Assembly (NCBI GenBank): GCA_963709325.1
Contig: CAVPVV010000003.1
Coordinates: 3,224,001 to 3,288,000 of the forward strand
Direction: 5' to 3'
Origin: VFZN01 sp963709325
GTDB lineage: Bacteria > Acidobacteriota > Vicinamibacteria > Vicinamibacterales > UBA2999
Length of the DNA: 64,000 nucleotides
Under the pieces are notes generated by a model. The model did not search any database and was not told the DNA's origin. It saw nothing but the letters and a program-made list of their open reading frames with translations. How positions within the stretch are numbered: the first letter of the stretch is position 1; each line of letters starts with the position of its first letter. Below, piece after piece: positions 55,685 through 64,000 of the stretch. The position numbers were made by a program, and so were the translations under genes.

Positions 55685-58348
55685 ATGCGACGTCTCCTTC
55701 GTCGTCTCGCGTTCCTGCTGAGGCGGGATGACGGTCTCGAGAGCGAGCTCGAGTTCCACCGCCTGATGAAGCAGGACGAGCTGCGCGCGAAGGGCATTCC
55801 GGAGACCGAGATTCCGTCGGCGACTCAGCAGGCGATGGGGAACGACCTGCTCGCGCGCGAACGCGCCCTAGACGTGTGGGTGTCGCCGGCGCTGCGCGAC
55901 GTCTCGCAGGACATCGAGTACGGCCTCCGTGTGCTGGCCAAGGATCGCCGTTTTGCTATCACCGCGATCGTCACGCTGGCCCTCGGAATGGCGGTCAGTC
56001 AGGCCGTGTTCGCGCTTGTGAACGCGACCGTCCTTCACGACCTGCCCTTCGAGGATCCGCATCGATTGCTGACCGTCCGCACCATCGATCCGCGCGGCTT
56101 CAACAGTGGCGTCTCCTGGCTGGAGTTCCAGGAGTGGTGTCGCGAATCGACGGTCTTCGAATCCTTTTCTGCAGATCTCAATCAGTCCGTGAGTGTCAGC
56201 GATGCCGCGCACGCCGCCGAGCGCCTCAGCGGCGCGTTCATCAGCGCGACGACGTTCCGGACCCTCGGCGTAGCCGCGGCGCTCGGACGGGATTTCACGG
56301 ACAGCGACGACGACGACGGCGCCGTGCCGGTCACGATCATCAGCTACGGCATGTGGCGCACGCGCTACGGCGGTGACCCGTCCGTGATCGGGCGCGTCAT
56401 CCGCGTCAACGAACAGCCCTCGACGGTGATCGGCGTGATGCCGGAGCGGTTCGCGTATCCGCTCGTGACCGATCTCTGGATGCCGATGCACCTCGCGCCG
56501 AACCTTCGATCGTTCACCTGGACTTCCACGTCGTTCGGCATTGCTGGCCGACTGAAGCCTGGCGCCGAGATCGCCCAGGCCCGAGCCGAGCTTGCAGCGA
56601 TTTCCACCCGCCTCGCGCGCGAGCATCGGGAACTGACCAGGGACCGCAGGGTTGTCGTGCTGCCGCTCAAGGAAGGCACGCTGGCCCCTGACGCCCTCTC
56701 GTTGATGATGGCCTTGCTCGGCGCCTCAGTCGTCGTGCTGTTCGTGGCGAGCGCGAATGTCGCGAACCTGCTGCTGGCGCGATCGTGGCGTCGATCGCGC
56801 GAGATCGCCGTGAGACTGGCGCTCGGCGCCACCCGATGGCGGGTGGTCCGCCAGGTGCTGATCGAATGCGCGTTGATCGGCGTGGCCGGCAGCGTGCTCG
56901 GATCGTATCTGTCGTGGTTTGGTTTCAGCGCGATGTCCGCAGCCTTTAACGTTGTCGAGATTGGTGCTCCGGATCGGCCGCGCAAGGTCTACTGGTTCAA
57001 TCCCGATGCCGACGGCGCAGTCTGGCTCTTCGGCGGTGCGGCGTTTCTGTTCGCAAGCCTCGCCGCCGGATTGGTTCCCGCGCTGCACCTGTCGAAGGCA
57101 GGCACGAACGACATACTGAAGGATGGCCGTCTCGGCGCGGCGACGCGGTCATCGCGGCGGTGGGCGGCCGCGCTGATGATCGGGCAAATCGCCGTTGCCG
57201 TGATGCTGCTCGTCCCGGGCGGCTTGTTCGCGCGAAGCTTCCTTGCGCTCTACCAGACCAGCCCGGTAATCGACACCCGGGATCTGGTCGCGATGCGGCT
57301 CACGCTGTCACCCAGCAAATATTCGACGCCGGAACAACGGCGGGAGTTCTTCCGGCTTCTCGAGGAGCGCATCGACGCCAGCGGCGTGTTTTCCGAGTCG
57401 ACCATCGCCAGCGAGGTGCCGATTCAGCCGTTGACCGCGGCGACGAGGCTCGTCGCGGTCGCCGGGCGCGCAGTCGGTCCCGACGAACAGCTCCCGCGCG
57501 TCACGTATCTTCTCGCCGGCCAGCGGTTCTTCGAGGCGCTGCGATTTCCCATCGTCCGCGGTCGGGCTCTGAACGCAGACGACAGCGCGGCCGGATCGCC
57601 TGGCGTCGTCATCAACGAGCGCGCGGCGGCGGTGCTGTTCGGCGACGAGGACCCAGTCGGCCGGCGGATCACGCTGACCACGCTCGGGGCTCAGGCGCCG
57701 CCGCTGGTGAGGACGATCGTCGGCATCGCGCCGACGCTCCCGGATTATCTGCCCAACCAGCCGGACGACATGGCGGTCTACGCGCCGCTGCCGAGCGATC
57801 CGTCTCAACCGCGCGGCATTTCGGTGATCGCGCGTTCGACATCGAAGGCGGCGGCCGCAGCCGCGCTCAGGAACGAAGTCCGCAAACTCGACCCCGATCT
57901 GCCGGTGCACGCGGTCCAATCGCTCGACGAAATGCTGGCGCTGACGCGGTCGGGCGCCCGGATGGTCGGATCGTGGTTCCAGACTCTCGCGTTGATCGCG
58001 GTCGTGCTCGCGTGCGTCGGTCTGTATGCGCTCACCGCGCACGGGGTCGGCCAGCGGACCGCCGAGATCGGCGTGCGCATGGCGCTTGGCGCGAGGGCGG
58101 AGCAGGTGATCATGCTGTTCATGCGCCAGGCGTTCGTGCTGGTCGCCGTCGGGCTCGCCCTCGGCATCACCGGCGCGCTGGCATCGACGCGTTTACTGTC
58201 GACATTTCTCAGCGACGTGGACCCGCGCGATCCGGTCACGTTCATCACGGTCGCAGTGGCGCTGAGCCTGGTCGCGTGTGCCGCCAGCGCAATTCCAGCG
58301 CGCCGCGCGGCTCGTGTCGATCCGGTGCGCGCGATTCGTACCAATTAG
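55685..58348 (+). CDS. ADOP-type duplicated ABC permease
   Basis: The 887-residue permease follows padR immediately and is certainly in the same operon. It begins with a cytosolic region of about 85 residues (MRRLLRRLAFLLRRDDGLES, FHRLMKQDELRAKGIPETEI), TM1 (DRRFAITAIVTLALGMAVSQ) and the HDLPFEDPHRLLTV motif, in place of the usual LPLPY. The two MacB/FtsX units follow (REIAVRLALGATRWRVVRQV; AEIGVRMALGARAEQVIMLF; IPARRAARVDPVRAIRTN at the end). PadR should repress this transporter. The periplasmic MacB cores probably bind the cargo. No ATPase gene is present. Confidence 0.93.
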   Translation: MRRLLRRLAFLLRRDDGLESELEFHRLMKQDELRAKGIPETEIPSATQQAMGNDLLARERALDVWVSPALRDVSQDIEYGLRVLAKDRRFAITAIVTLALGMAVSQAVFALVNATVLHDLPFEDPHRLLTVRTIDPRGFNSGVSWLEFQEWCRESTVFESFSADLNQSVSVSDAAHAAERLSGAFISATTFRTLGVAAALGRDFTDSDDDDGAVPVTIISYGMWRTRYGGDPSVIGRVIRVNEQPSTVIGVMPERFAYPLVTDLWMPMHLAPNLRSFTWTSTSFGIAGRLKPGAEIAQARAELAAISTRLAREHRELTRDRRVVVLPLKEGTLAPDALSLMMALLGASVVVLFVASANVANLLLARSWRRSREIAVRLALGATRWRVVRQVLIECALIGVAGSVLGSYLSWFGFSAMSAAFNVVEIGAPDRPRKVYWFNPDADGAVWLFGGAAFLFASLAAGLVPALHLSKAGTNDILKDGRLGAATRSSRRWAAALMIGQIAVAVMLLVPGGLFARSFLALYQTSPVIDTRDLVAMRLTLSPSKYSTPEQRREFFRLLEERIDASGVFSESTIASEVPIQPLTAATRLVAVAGRAVGPDEQLPRVTYLLAGQRFFEALRFPIVRGRALNADDSAAGSPGVVINERAAAVLFGDEDPVGRRITLTTLGAQAPPLVRTIVGIAPTLPDYLPNQPDDMAVYAPLPSDPSQPRGISVIARSTSKAAAAAALRNEVRKLDPDLPVHAVQSLDEMLALTRSGARMVGSWFQTLALIAVVLACVGLYALTAHGVGQRTAEIGVRMALGARAEQVIMLFMRQAFVLVAVGLALGITGALASTRLLSTFLSDVDPRDPVTFITVAVALSLVACAASAIPARRAARVDPVRAIRTN

Positions 58349-58422
58349 CACCTGCCGATATAGCATCGGCGGCGGTAAGGACCAGGGCGTGACACTCCGA
58401 CGGCGCAGCGGTTCGCTCTCCG

Positions 58423-58756
58423 CTATGTCATCAACCGCGCCCACTGTGCGGTGTCGGTGTACTGCTGAAACATCACGACCTTGCCGCCGTGAAACCGGTA
58501 CACGTGGCAGGAATCGAGCGTCGCGCCGCCGTTCTTCATCGTGCCGCCATATCGACCGAGCACCACGATGTCGTCGCCACCGTCAATGAACGTGCTAGGT
58601 ACCAGCCTGCGGGCCAACATAGGGATTGCGGTCCGCAAGCTTCGTGCCCTCTGCTTCGTTCCAACTGATGGATGAATCCATGGCCGCGAACAGCACGGAG
58701 GGGTCGTTCCTGCCGAACGCCGCGTACGCGGCCTTGATCGTTTCGAGCGATGGCAT
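58423..58756 (-). pseudogene. SnoaL-like (NTF2-fold) gene broken by deletion and frameshift
   Basis: Behind an excellent GAGGAGG site, ATG 58756 opens a SnoaL-like protein (MPSLETIKAAYAAFGRNDPS, then FAAMDSSISWNEAEGTKLAD-RNPYVGPQAG) but meets a TAG after about 52 codons. The rest (STFIDGGDDIVVLGRYGGTM, then HVYRFHGGKVVMFQQYTDTA) continues in another frame up to the natural stop at 58423. The 334-bp span is not a multiple of three and is about 60 bp shorter than intact relatives; the segment of about 20 residues between GPQA and the FIDGGD strand is missing. A single deletion of about 20 codons plus a frameshift explains this. Intact members are small cytosolic cone-shaped enzymes or binders. 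Confidence 0.82.
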
Positions 58757-58981
58757 AGTCCGACCTCCTCGTGACGCGCTTCGCTGACGCGTGAGCCGCG
58801 AGATGCTAGCACAGGCATTTCGTGACGCTCAAGTTTCTCCCGATCGGATCCGGCTTGCCTGGCTCGTTCGCGCTACCGGATTGCGCGATTGTTCAGTACC
58901 AGGTTCTTGCGATCCGAACTGCGCCAATGTGATTGGCCGCCTCGGTGGCAGTCTCTACGCCACGGATCTTGCCAACAATCT

Positions 58982-59713
58982 TTACCGGTGATTCCGGGGC
59001 TCTTTACCAGATCGACCCCTCGACAGGGCGAGCGCGAACGTCCTGGCAGTGTCGAGGTGCTTTTGCGCGACGGGATACGTGTCGGCCGCCCATTGATTGA
59101 TCTTCATCGTGATCTCGTTGCCGCTCTTGTTGGGGCGGACTGGCACGTCGGCCATCTCGACTGTGGGCTCGGGCAGCGCCTTCTGTTGCGCCCGGCCCGC
59201 GGCGCTGGTCTTCCATTCCGCGAGCGACTGCACGTCGAGCCGGGATTCCAGCTTGGCGGCAAGATCCTGTTGCACCTCGACCATTGCCTTGACATAGGCG
59301 CGATCGAAATCCGGAGCCTGTTGTTTCGCCAGATCGTCGGCGGTGTCCCTGTGCTTGCCGTCAAGCTGGGCCGGCCAGTCGATCGCATCGCCTGAGACGG
59401 CGCTCTTCAACTTATTGTCGGCCGCGCTATTGTCGTCGATCATCATCTGAGTAAAGGCTTTGACCTCAGGGCTCGTCGACTTGGCGAGAGCCATGCGGCT
59501 GAGCTCGATCTCCGCCATGATCTTGCTAGCCACGTCATGGACGAACTCGCCGTCGCTCTTCACGTTCGCACCGGCCCCGCCCGTGCCGACCGCAGCCCCG
59601 CGTTCTGCGGGCGGTTCGGACCCTGGCCTCTTCGTCACTTCGGTGTTCGAGCAGCCACCGATGACGATGATGACGGTAGTGACCGCCACCCATAACAGAG
59701 CAGTGCGCTTCAT
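58982..59713 (-). CDS. DUF4142 lipoprotein
   Basis: Start at ATG 59713 behind GGGAGG; 243 residues. The N-terminus is a lipoprotein signal with the lipobox IGGC (cysteine 21). The DUF4142 domain (about 55-215) is recognised by FVHDVASKIMAEIELSRMAL, SPEVKAFTQMMIDDNSAADN and ADDLAKQQAPDFDRAYVKAM, a ferritin-like four-helix layout. The function is unproven; family members are abundant in soil bacteria and are probably periplasmic. Its 447-base upstream region (59714-60160) holds no gene that I can support. It ends 225 bases before the start of the SnoaL pseudogene, on the same strand. Confidence 0.88.
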   Translation of the reverse strand: MKRTALLWVAVTTVIIVIGGCSNTEVTKRPGSEPPAERGAAVGTGGAGANVKSDGEFVHDVASKIMAEIELSRMALAKSTSPEVKAFTQMMIDDNSAADNKLKSAVSGDAIDWPAQLDGKHRDTADDLAKQQAPDFDRAYVKAMVEVQQDLAAKLESRLDVQSLAEWKTSAAGRAQQKALPEPTVEMADVPVRPNKSGNEITMKINQWAADTYPVAQKHLDTARTFALALSRGRSGKEPRNHR

Positions 59714-60160
59714 CAGATCCTCCCGTGCACCCGAAGCGAAGGTTCCCGCGCCGATCGCTGATGCAAAGAGAGTGACCTCAGCTGCGACCGACATTCGGCA
59801 GGAGCGCTCAGCACTCGACACCCACGACAGGGCGGTCTGCGCGAGGCAATGGCTGCCGGGAAGAGCTGGAGAGACGCCTACAGCGCGCCGGAGTGACCGC
59901 CAGCAGGTGGCATGCCTTTCCAGGTACGGTGCGGGGCTCTCGTGACCGCGCGCTGAAGGAGGTGGCAGCGCTGAGGCGCTCGCAACCGCCGTAACCCGCC
60001 TAAGAACGCCGGGAGCCACGCTCCACGTCCAGCCGTCGTCGTCTTTCTGCTGCAGCTGGGCAGGATGCGGCTGCGCCGGACGTCCTTGCAGCAGGTAACG
60101 TGGAGCTGTTCACGCCGAACTACGGTGGCACTCACGCCCGGTCCAAGACCGGCTTGCGGA
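59714..60160. other. 447-base intergenic region without a supported gene
   Basis: Between the DUF4142 start and the end of the REC-kinase-REC gene I see no coding region with a ribosome site and family pattern. Frames crossing it are arginine-rich and lack motifs. It should hold the promoter of the DUF4142 gene and the terminator region of the two-component operon. No tRNA or strong hairpin was noticed. Confidence 0.6.
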
Positions 60161-62191
60161 TTACGTCGTCAGATCCCGCGGCGGCGACGGTCGTCTGGAC
60201 AATCGCGCCCGTTCGACGGCGAATGCACGCAACAACGCCTCGAGCTCGACCGGCTTGACCAGATGCTGATTGATGCCTGCGGACTGGCTCCTGTGGCGGT
60301 CGGCGTCCTGGCCGTATCCGGTCGCGGCAATGATGACAACGTCGTGGAGCCCGGGAATCTGACGGACCGCCTGGGCGACTTCGTACCCGTTCATGCGAGG
60401 CAATCCGATGTCGAGCAGGATAATATCGGGCTGGAATGCGGCGGCACCGGCCACCGCCTCCTCTCCGTCCAACGCCAGGCGTACGGTGTTACCTTCCAAT
60501 TCGAGCGCGAGTTGCAACATCTCCGCGGCATCAATGTTGTCCTCCACGATGAGGCACCGGAGCGGACCCGCGGGCAAGGGCGGTGCGCCCCTCGGGCGCC
60601 GCACATCCACGGGCTCCTCGAGCACGAGCGCTGGCAGCGTGACCGAGAAGGTACTGCCCCGTCCCGGCCCCTCGCTTCGTGCGTCCACGAGGCCACCATG
60701 AAGCTCGGTGATTCGTCGCACGAGCGTCAGCCCCAGGCCGAGGCCTCCTTGCGCACGGTCGAGTGTCCGGTCGTCCTGCGTGAACAGGTCGAAGATTTTC
60801 GGCAGCAGTTGCGCTGATATGCCGGCCCCGGTGTCTCTGACCTGCAACACGGCGTCTTGATTGGCTCGAGCGGCGCTGACCTCGATTGTGCCGCCCTGCT
60901 CGGTGTATTTGGCGGCGTTGTTCAGCAGGTTGACCAGGACTTGGACAAGCCGCGTGAGATCGCCGCGCACGATCAGCGGCATGTCCGGCAGCGACGTCCG
61001 CAGCTGATGCTTGCGCCCCTCGATGAGCGGACGGGTGCTCTCGACCGCCTCTGCGACAACGACTCGTAAATCGACGTGGCGAAGATCGAGCTTGATCCGT
61101 CCGCTCGTGATGCGTGCCACATCGAGTACATCATCGAGCAGCCGAACCATATGGACGATCTGACGGTCCATGACCTGATACGCATTCACCGCAATGGAAT
61201 CGTCGGCGGTGAAGGGTCGGAGCAATTCGAGCGCGGTGCGAATCGGCGCGAGTGGATTGCGCAGCTCATGGCCGAGCATGGCGAGAAACTCTTCCCTCTG
61301 TCGCGCCGAGTCGGCCAGCGCCATGGCCTGCTCGCGCAGGTCCGCTTCCATTTTCTTGCGCTCGCCGAGCTCTGTTTCCAGACGTCGATTGAGCTGTTCG
61401 AGCTCGAATCGTGCAATGGCGTGATCGATCGCGTACGGCAGCTGAGTGAGGTAATTGTCGCGCTTCACAATGTAGTCATAGGCGCCCAGCTTCAACGCCG
61501 CAACCGCAGCTGATTCGTCGCCCTGTCCGGTGATCACTATGAACGGCACATCGATCTCACGCGCCCGCGTGGCTCTGAGCAGATACAACGCGCTGAGGTC
61601 GGGCATTCGGAGATCGGCGAGCACGAGATCGAACGTGGCCTCCTGCAGGCGGGCCAGTGCGTCGGTGGCGGACCGCACGATCTCCGTCGTCAGATGCGGC
61701 GCGGCATCAGCAAAATGCCTCAGCGTCAGGTCGATGTCGTGCGCGTGACGTTCCACGTACAGGACGCGGCACGCGCGTGGGCGGCCGATCGCATCGCGCC
61801 CCGGCCGGTTTCGGTACAGAGTAACCGCGCTCCTCAGCACCGCAGGCAGGCCGTCGAGATAGTTGCCCTGCTTCGGCACATAATCGACAGCGCCAAGTCG
61901 AAGCGCTTGCACCACCAGTTGCTCATCACCGACACCGGTCACGACGACGATCGGCAGGAACTGGCCGCGGATGGCCAGGTGCCGCAGGACATCGATCCCG
62001 TCCATGTCGGGCAGGTGGTTATCCAAAAGCAGCGCATCGTAAACGCCGGCTGTGAGGCGAGCGAGGCATCGCTCACCCGTAGGAACGACCTCGACCGCGA
62101 TGTCCGACGCGTGTTGCGCCACGTAGTCAGTCAGCTGCTCGGCATCGAACGCGTTGTCTTCCGCGTAGAGGACGCGCAGGTTCTCGGCCAT
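60161..62191 (-). CDS. REC-REC-histidine kinase-REC hybrid protein
   Basis: The 676-residue soluble protein contains four modules: two N-terminal receivers (about 5-125, Asp in DALLLDNHLPDMDGIDVL; about 140-260, Asp in LVLADLRMPDLSALYLL), a coiled coil, HisKA box FLAMLGHELRNPLAPIRTAL, HATPase motifs LLNNAAKYTEQGG, DTGAGISA and GLGLGLTLVRRIT, and a C-terminal receiver (Asp in IILLDIGLPRMNGYEVAQ). It probably works as a phosphorelay hub fed by other kinases through its N-terminal receivers. It is the last gene of a three-gene minus-strand operon: the single-domain response regulator stops three bases upstream. Confidence 0.93.
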   Translation of the reverse strand: MAENLRVLYAEDNAFDAEQLTDYVAQHASDIAVEVVPTGERCLARLTAGVYDALLLDNHLPDMDGIDVLRHLAIRGQFLPIVVVTGVGDEQLVVQALRLGAVDYVPKQGNYLDGLPAVLRSAVTLYRNRPGRDAIGRPRACRVLYVERHAHDIDLTLRHFADAAPHLTTEIVRSATDALARLQEATFDLVLADLRMPDLSALYLLRATRAREIDVPFIVITGQGDESAAVAALKLGAYDYIVKRDNYLTQLPYAIDHAIARFELEQLNRRLETELGERKKMEADLREQAMALADSARQREEFLAMLGHELRNPLAPIRTALELLRPFTADDSIAVNAYQVMDRQIVHMVRLLDDVLDVARITSGRIKLDLRHVDLRVVVAEAVESTRPLIEGRKHQLRTSLPDMPLIVRGDLTRLVQVLVNLLNNAAKYTEQGGTIEVSAARANQDAVLQVRDTGAGISAQLLPKIFDLFTQDDRTLDRAQGGLGLGLTLVRRITELHGGLVDARSEGPGRGSTFSVTLPALVLEEPVDVRRPRGAPPLPAGPLRCLIVEDNIDAAEMLQLALELEGNTVRLALDGEEAVAGAAAFQPDIILLDIGLPRMNGYEVAQAVRQIPGLHDVVIIAATGYGQDADRHRSQSAGINQHLVKPVELEALLRAFAVERARLSRRPSPPRDLTT

Positions 62192-62194
62192 GGC

Positions 62195-62644
62195 TCAGAG
62201 CCCGCGGCTGTCCGGAAACGGAGGTACGTTGGTGAGCAACCAGTAGATCTTGATCGTCGCTGCAACCGCGGCAAAGGCCGGGAAATCCACGGGTTTGACG
62301 ATGTAGGAATTGACCCCCAGACGGTAGGCCGACTCGATGTCGGTGTTCTCGCGTGACGTCGTCAATACGATGACCGGCACCTGCCGCCACACCTGGTGCT
62401 GTCGGGCCCATCGCAGGACCTCGATCCCGTCGAGTTTCGGCAACCGCAAGTCGAGCAGCACGAGAATGGGCAGCTGCGGGTCGGTGCCCACGGCGTGCGC
62501 TTCCATATAACGCACCGCCTCTTCCCCGTCCCGGCAGACGACTATCGCGTTGGCGACGCCGTGCTCGGTGAACGCCTGCAGCGTCAGATCGACATCCATC
62601 GGATTGTCTTCGACAAGCAGGATCGGGCGGACCAGAGTATTCAT
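62195..62644 (-). CDS. Single-domain response regulator, Rcp1-like
   Basis: The 149-residue product is a receiver with no output domain: acidic pair in ILLVEDNPMDVDLTLQAF, phosphoacceptor Asp in LVLLDLRLPKLDGIEVLRWA, T in VIVLTTSRENTDIESAYRLG, and K in SYIVKPVDFPAF. It resembles phytochrome-partner Rcp1-type receivers, which carry phosphate from a bacteriophytochrome-like kinase. Its ATG overlaps the stop of the upstream kinase gene (ATGA 62641-62644). The next gene is the REC-kinase hub, three bases past its stop, so it could shuttle phosphate between the two kinases. Confidence 0.93.
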   Translation of the reverse strand: MNTLVRPILLVEDNPMDVDLTLQAFTEHGVANAIVVCRDGEEAVRYMEAHAVGTDPQLPILVLLDLRLPKLDGIEVLRWARQHQVWRQVPVIVLTTSRENTDIESAYRLGVNSYIVKPVDFPAFAAVAATIKIYWLLTNVPPFPDSRGL

Positions 62645-64000
62645 CGAGTCGCATCGCCAGTGGGAGAACTGCCCTCTGGCCAGTCGACGAAGAAGCTCGC
62701 GCCCGCGCCCGGGCTCGACTCCGCCCAGATCTTGCCGCCAACCTTGTCGACGATCTTCTTCACGATGGCCAATCCGGCACCGGTGCCGTCGAACTCCTCC
62801 TGCCTCACGAGGCGGTTGAAGAGCCCGAAAATTCGATCGTGGTATTTCATGTCGAAACCAATCCCGTTATCGGTCACGACCATGCGGACGACGCCGGCGT
62901 GCGTATGGCTTGCGACCCGAACCCGAGGTGGGGTCGCATCTCTGCTGTACTTGAGGGCGTTGTCGATGAGATTCGCCAGGACCTGAAACAGGCCACGCTC
63001 CCATGCCCGCATGGTTGTGGCACTGAGGACGACCTCCATCGCCACCGACTGCTCGAGCATCACCGCCTTTCGATCGGCCAGAATCGTATCGACCATATCC
63101 GTCAGGTCGACCATCGTACTCGTCGGCGTCTCGGCGTCGAGTCGGGAGTACTTCAGCAGGTCCTCGATGAGACGGTCAAGGTTGTGGGTCGCGGTCACGA
63201 TCTGGTCGATACACAACACGGCCCGATCCGCGAGCCCCGCCCGATGCCGGCGCCTGAGCTCCTGGGCGTAACCGGCAATGCCCCGCAGCGGCGCCTTGAG
63301 GTCGTGTGACACGGTATAAGCGAACGCCTTCAGCTCTTCGTTCCGCTCTCGCAAGAGCTCCGCGATCCGCTGGCGCTGAATCACCTCGTCCTCGAGCTCA
63401 CGATTTTTCACCTGGAGTTCCGCGGTGCGGGTCGCCACTCGCTGCTCCAGGATGTCCAGCGCCCGCTTTCGCTCGGTGATGTCCCCGATCGCTCCGATCA
63501 TGCGACACGGCCGGCCGGTCTCGTCATACATCACGAACGCGCGGTCGAAGACATCGGCATAGGAGCCGTCGGCACGCCGAAAGCGATACTCACCAGACCA
63601 GAACTGGGCGCCCGCTTCCATCAGAGCCCGGATGCCTGAAAGCACGTCAGGTAAGTCGTCCGGATGGAGACGTGACGATTTCCAGTCGATTGCGGCGTCG
63701 ACGTCGGCGGCGGCGTACCCAAACAAGGTCGTGATGCCCTGGTTCCACCACAGGCGATTGGTTTCGAGATCCCAGTCCCAGATAGCGTCGTTGGTCGCGC
63801 GCGCGACAATCTGGAAACGCTGCTCGCTCCGTCGCAGTTCGTCCTCCGCGCGACGTCGTTCGGTCGTGTCCTGGCAGATGCCCACCAGCTTCAGCGGCTG
63901 CCGGTCGTTGTCGATGATCCAGTGGCCCTGACTATGCAGTAGTCGAATGACGCCATCGGGCCGGATGATGCGCTCCTCGAATTCGAACGGCGTACCGTCG
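62641..64000 (-). CDS. PAS-domain histidine kinase, partial (runs off the right edge)
   Basis: The reading frame is open to the right edge, so the true start lies outside; 452 residues are seen. From the edge: the end of a PAS/PAC domain (EERIIRPDGVIRLLHSQGHW, then GICQDTTERRRAEDELRRSE), a complete PAS domain with PAC (FQIVARATNDAIWDWDLETN, YRFRRADGSYADVFDRAF, GAIGDITERKRA), a coiled coil, the HisKA box AYTVSHDLKAPLRGIAGYAQ, and HATPase motifs LIDNALKYS, DNGIGFDMKYHDRIFGLFNR and GTGAGLAIVKKIVDKVGG. SHDLKAPLR is the pattern of phytochrome-type kinases, which agrees with the Rcp1-like partner. No membrane segment is visible in the part present. Confidence 0.93.
   Translation of the reverse strand, partial: DGTPFEFEERIIRPDGVIRLLHSQGHWIIDNDRQPLKLVGICQDTTERRRAEDELRRSEQRFQIVARATNDAIWDWDLETNRLWWNQGITTLFGYAAADVDAAIDWKSSRLHPDDLPDVLSGIRALMEAGAQFWSGEYRFRRADGSYADVFDRAFVMYDETGRPCRMIGAIGDITERKRALDILEQRVATRTAELQVKNRELEDEVIQRQRIAELLRERNEELKAFAYTVSHDLKAPLRGIAGYAQELRRRHRAGLADRAVLCIDQIVTATHNLDRLIEDLLKYSRLDAETPTSTMVDLTDMVDTILADRKAVMLEQSVAMEVVLSATTMRAWERGLFQVLANLIDNALKYSRDATPPRVRVASHTHAGVVRMVVTDNGIGFDMKYHDRIFGLFNRLVRQEEFDGTGAGLAIVKKIVDKVGGKIWAESSPGAGASFFVDWPEGSSPTGDATR

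Noticed and set aside
58791..58991. 66-residue plus-strand open frame between the SnoaL pseudogene and the DUF4142 gene
   Set aside because: No ribosome site or family pattern, and it overlaps the DUF4142 stop region; treated as noncoding.
62641..63885. GTG at 63885 as start of the PAS kinase
   Set aside because: The frame stays open with PAS-like sequence to the right edge, so the true start lies outside the window.
1..64000. tRNA, rRNA, CRISPR, phage, integrase or transposase genes
   Set aside because: I looked for cloverleaf-like ends, regular spacer arrays and DDE/tyrosine-recombinase patterns and found none that I could support by eye.

Overview
The window looks like chromosomal DNA of a high-GC acidobacterium, most likely of the Vicinamibacteria (subdivision 6) type. 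This is inferred from gene content: four very large MacB/FtsX-type 'orphan' permeases of the acidobacterial duplicated (ADOP) kind, three of them coupled to PadR regulators; many TolB/PD40 beta-propeller proteins, including a Ser/Thr kinase-propeller and an HTH-propeller fusion; a CBM9-like/DUF5916 protein; and a manganese-cupin hydroxynitrile-lyase homologue like the one known from Granulicella. I see no rRNA, tRNA, CRISPR array, phage or transposase gene. Genes are dense, on both strands, mostly singletons or two- to three-gene operons.

Layout. 0-10 kb: a DinB-like protein, an exported S9 peptidase, a CBM9-like/DUF5916 outer-membrane protein, a VOC protein, an ADOP permease without a PadR partner, a 265-bp imperfectly palindromic repeat, a decayed amidase pseudogene and a second VOC protein. 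10-24 kb: small stress and metabolic enzymes (two alpha/beta hydrolases, an ASCH-like protein, GNAT, cupin HNL homologue, aldo/keto reductase, B12-binding radical SAM protein behind a short coupled leader ORF, GT39 membrane glycosyltransferase, Ca2+/H+ antiporter, bacterial lysyl oxidase), then a marR-doxX-pirin operon with matching palindromic operators, an AraC regulator and an Lnt-like nitrilase-superfamily membrane enzyme. 24-44 kb: padR-ADOP, an ECF sigma/anti-sigma pair, a diiron metallo-beta-lactamase-fold protein, a hybrid histidine kinase, TolB protein, cyanophycinase family protein, beta-barrel protein, lipocalin-like protein, HTH-propeller protein, a second paralogous sigma/anti-sigma pair, a cupin and another padR-ADOP. 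44-58 kb: small enzymes, Ser/Thr kinase-propeller, a two-gene operon of exported vanadium-type haloperoxidase and di-haem cytochrome c peroxidase, winged-helix-FHA regulator, a second lipocalin-like paralogue, tannase-family esterase, a DUF6178-like protein and a fourth padR-ADOP with two clear operators. 58-64 kb: a broken SnoaL-like gene, a DUF4142 lipoprotein, and a two-component operon of three genes that runs off the right edge.

How the genes work together. Several units appear to be self-contained stress modules: PadR with permease; MarR with DoxX and pirin (a pattern linked elsewhere to quinone or electrophile stress); sigma with anti-sigma; a peroxidase with a haloperoxidase. Many products are predicted to be exported, suggesting a cell that processes polymers, peptides and aromatic esters outside the cytoplasm. 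Residue matches to known families are from memory of family motifs, not from a database search.
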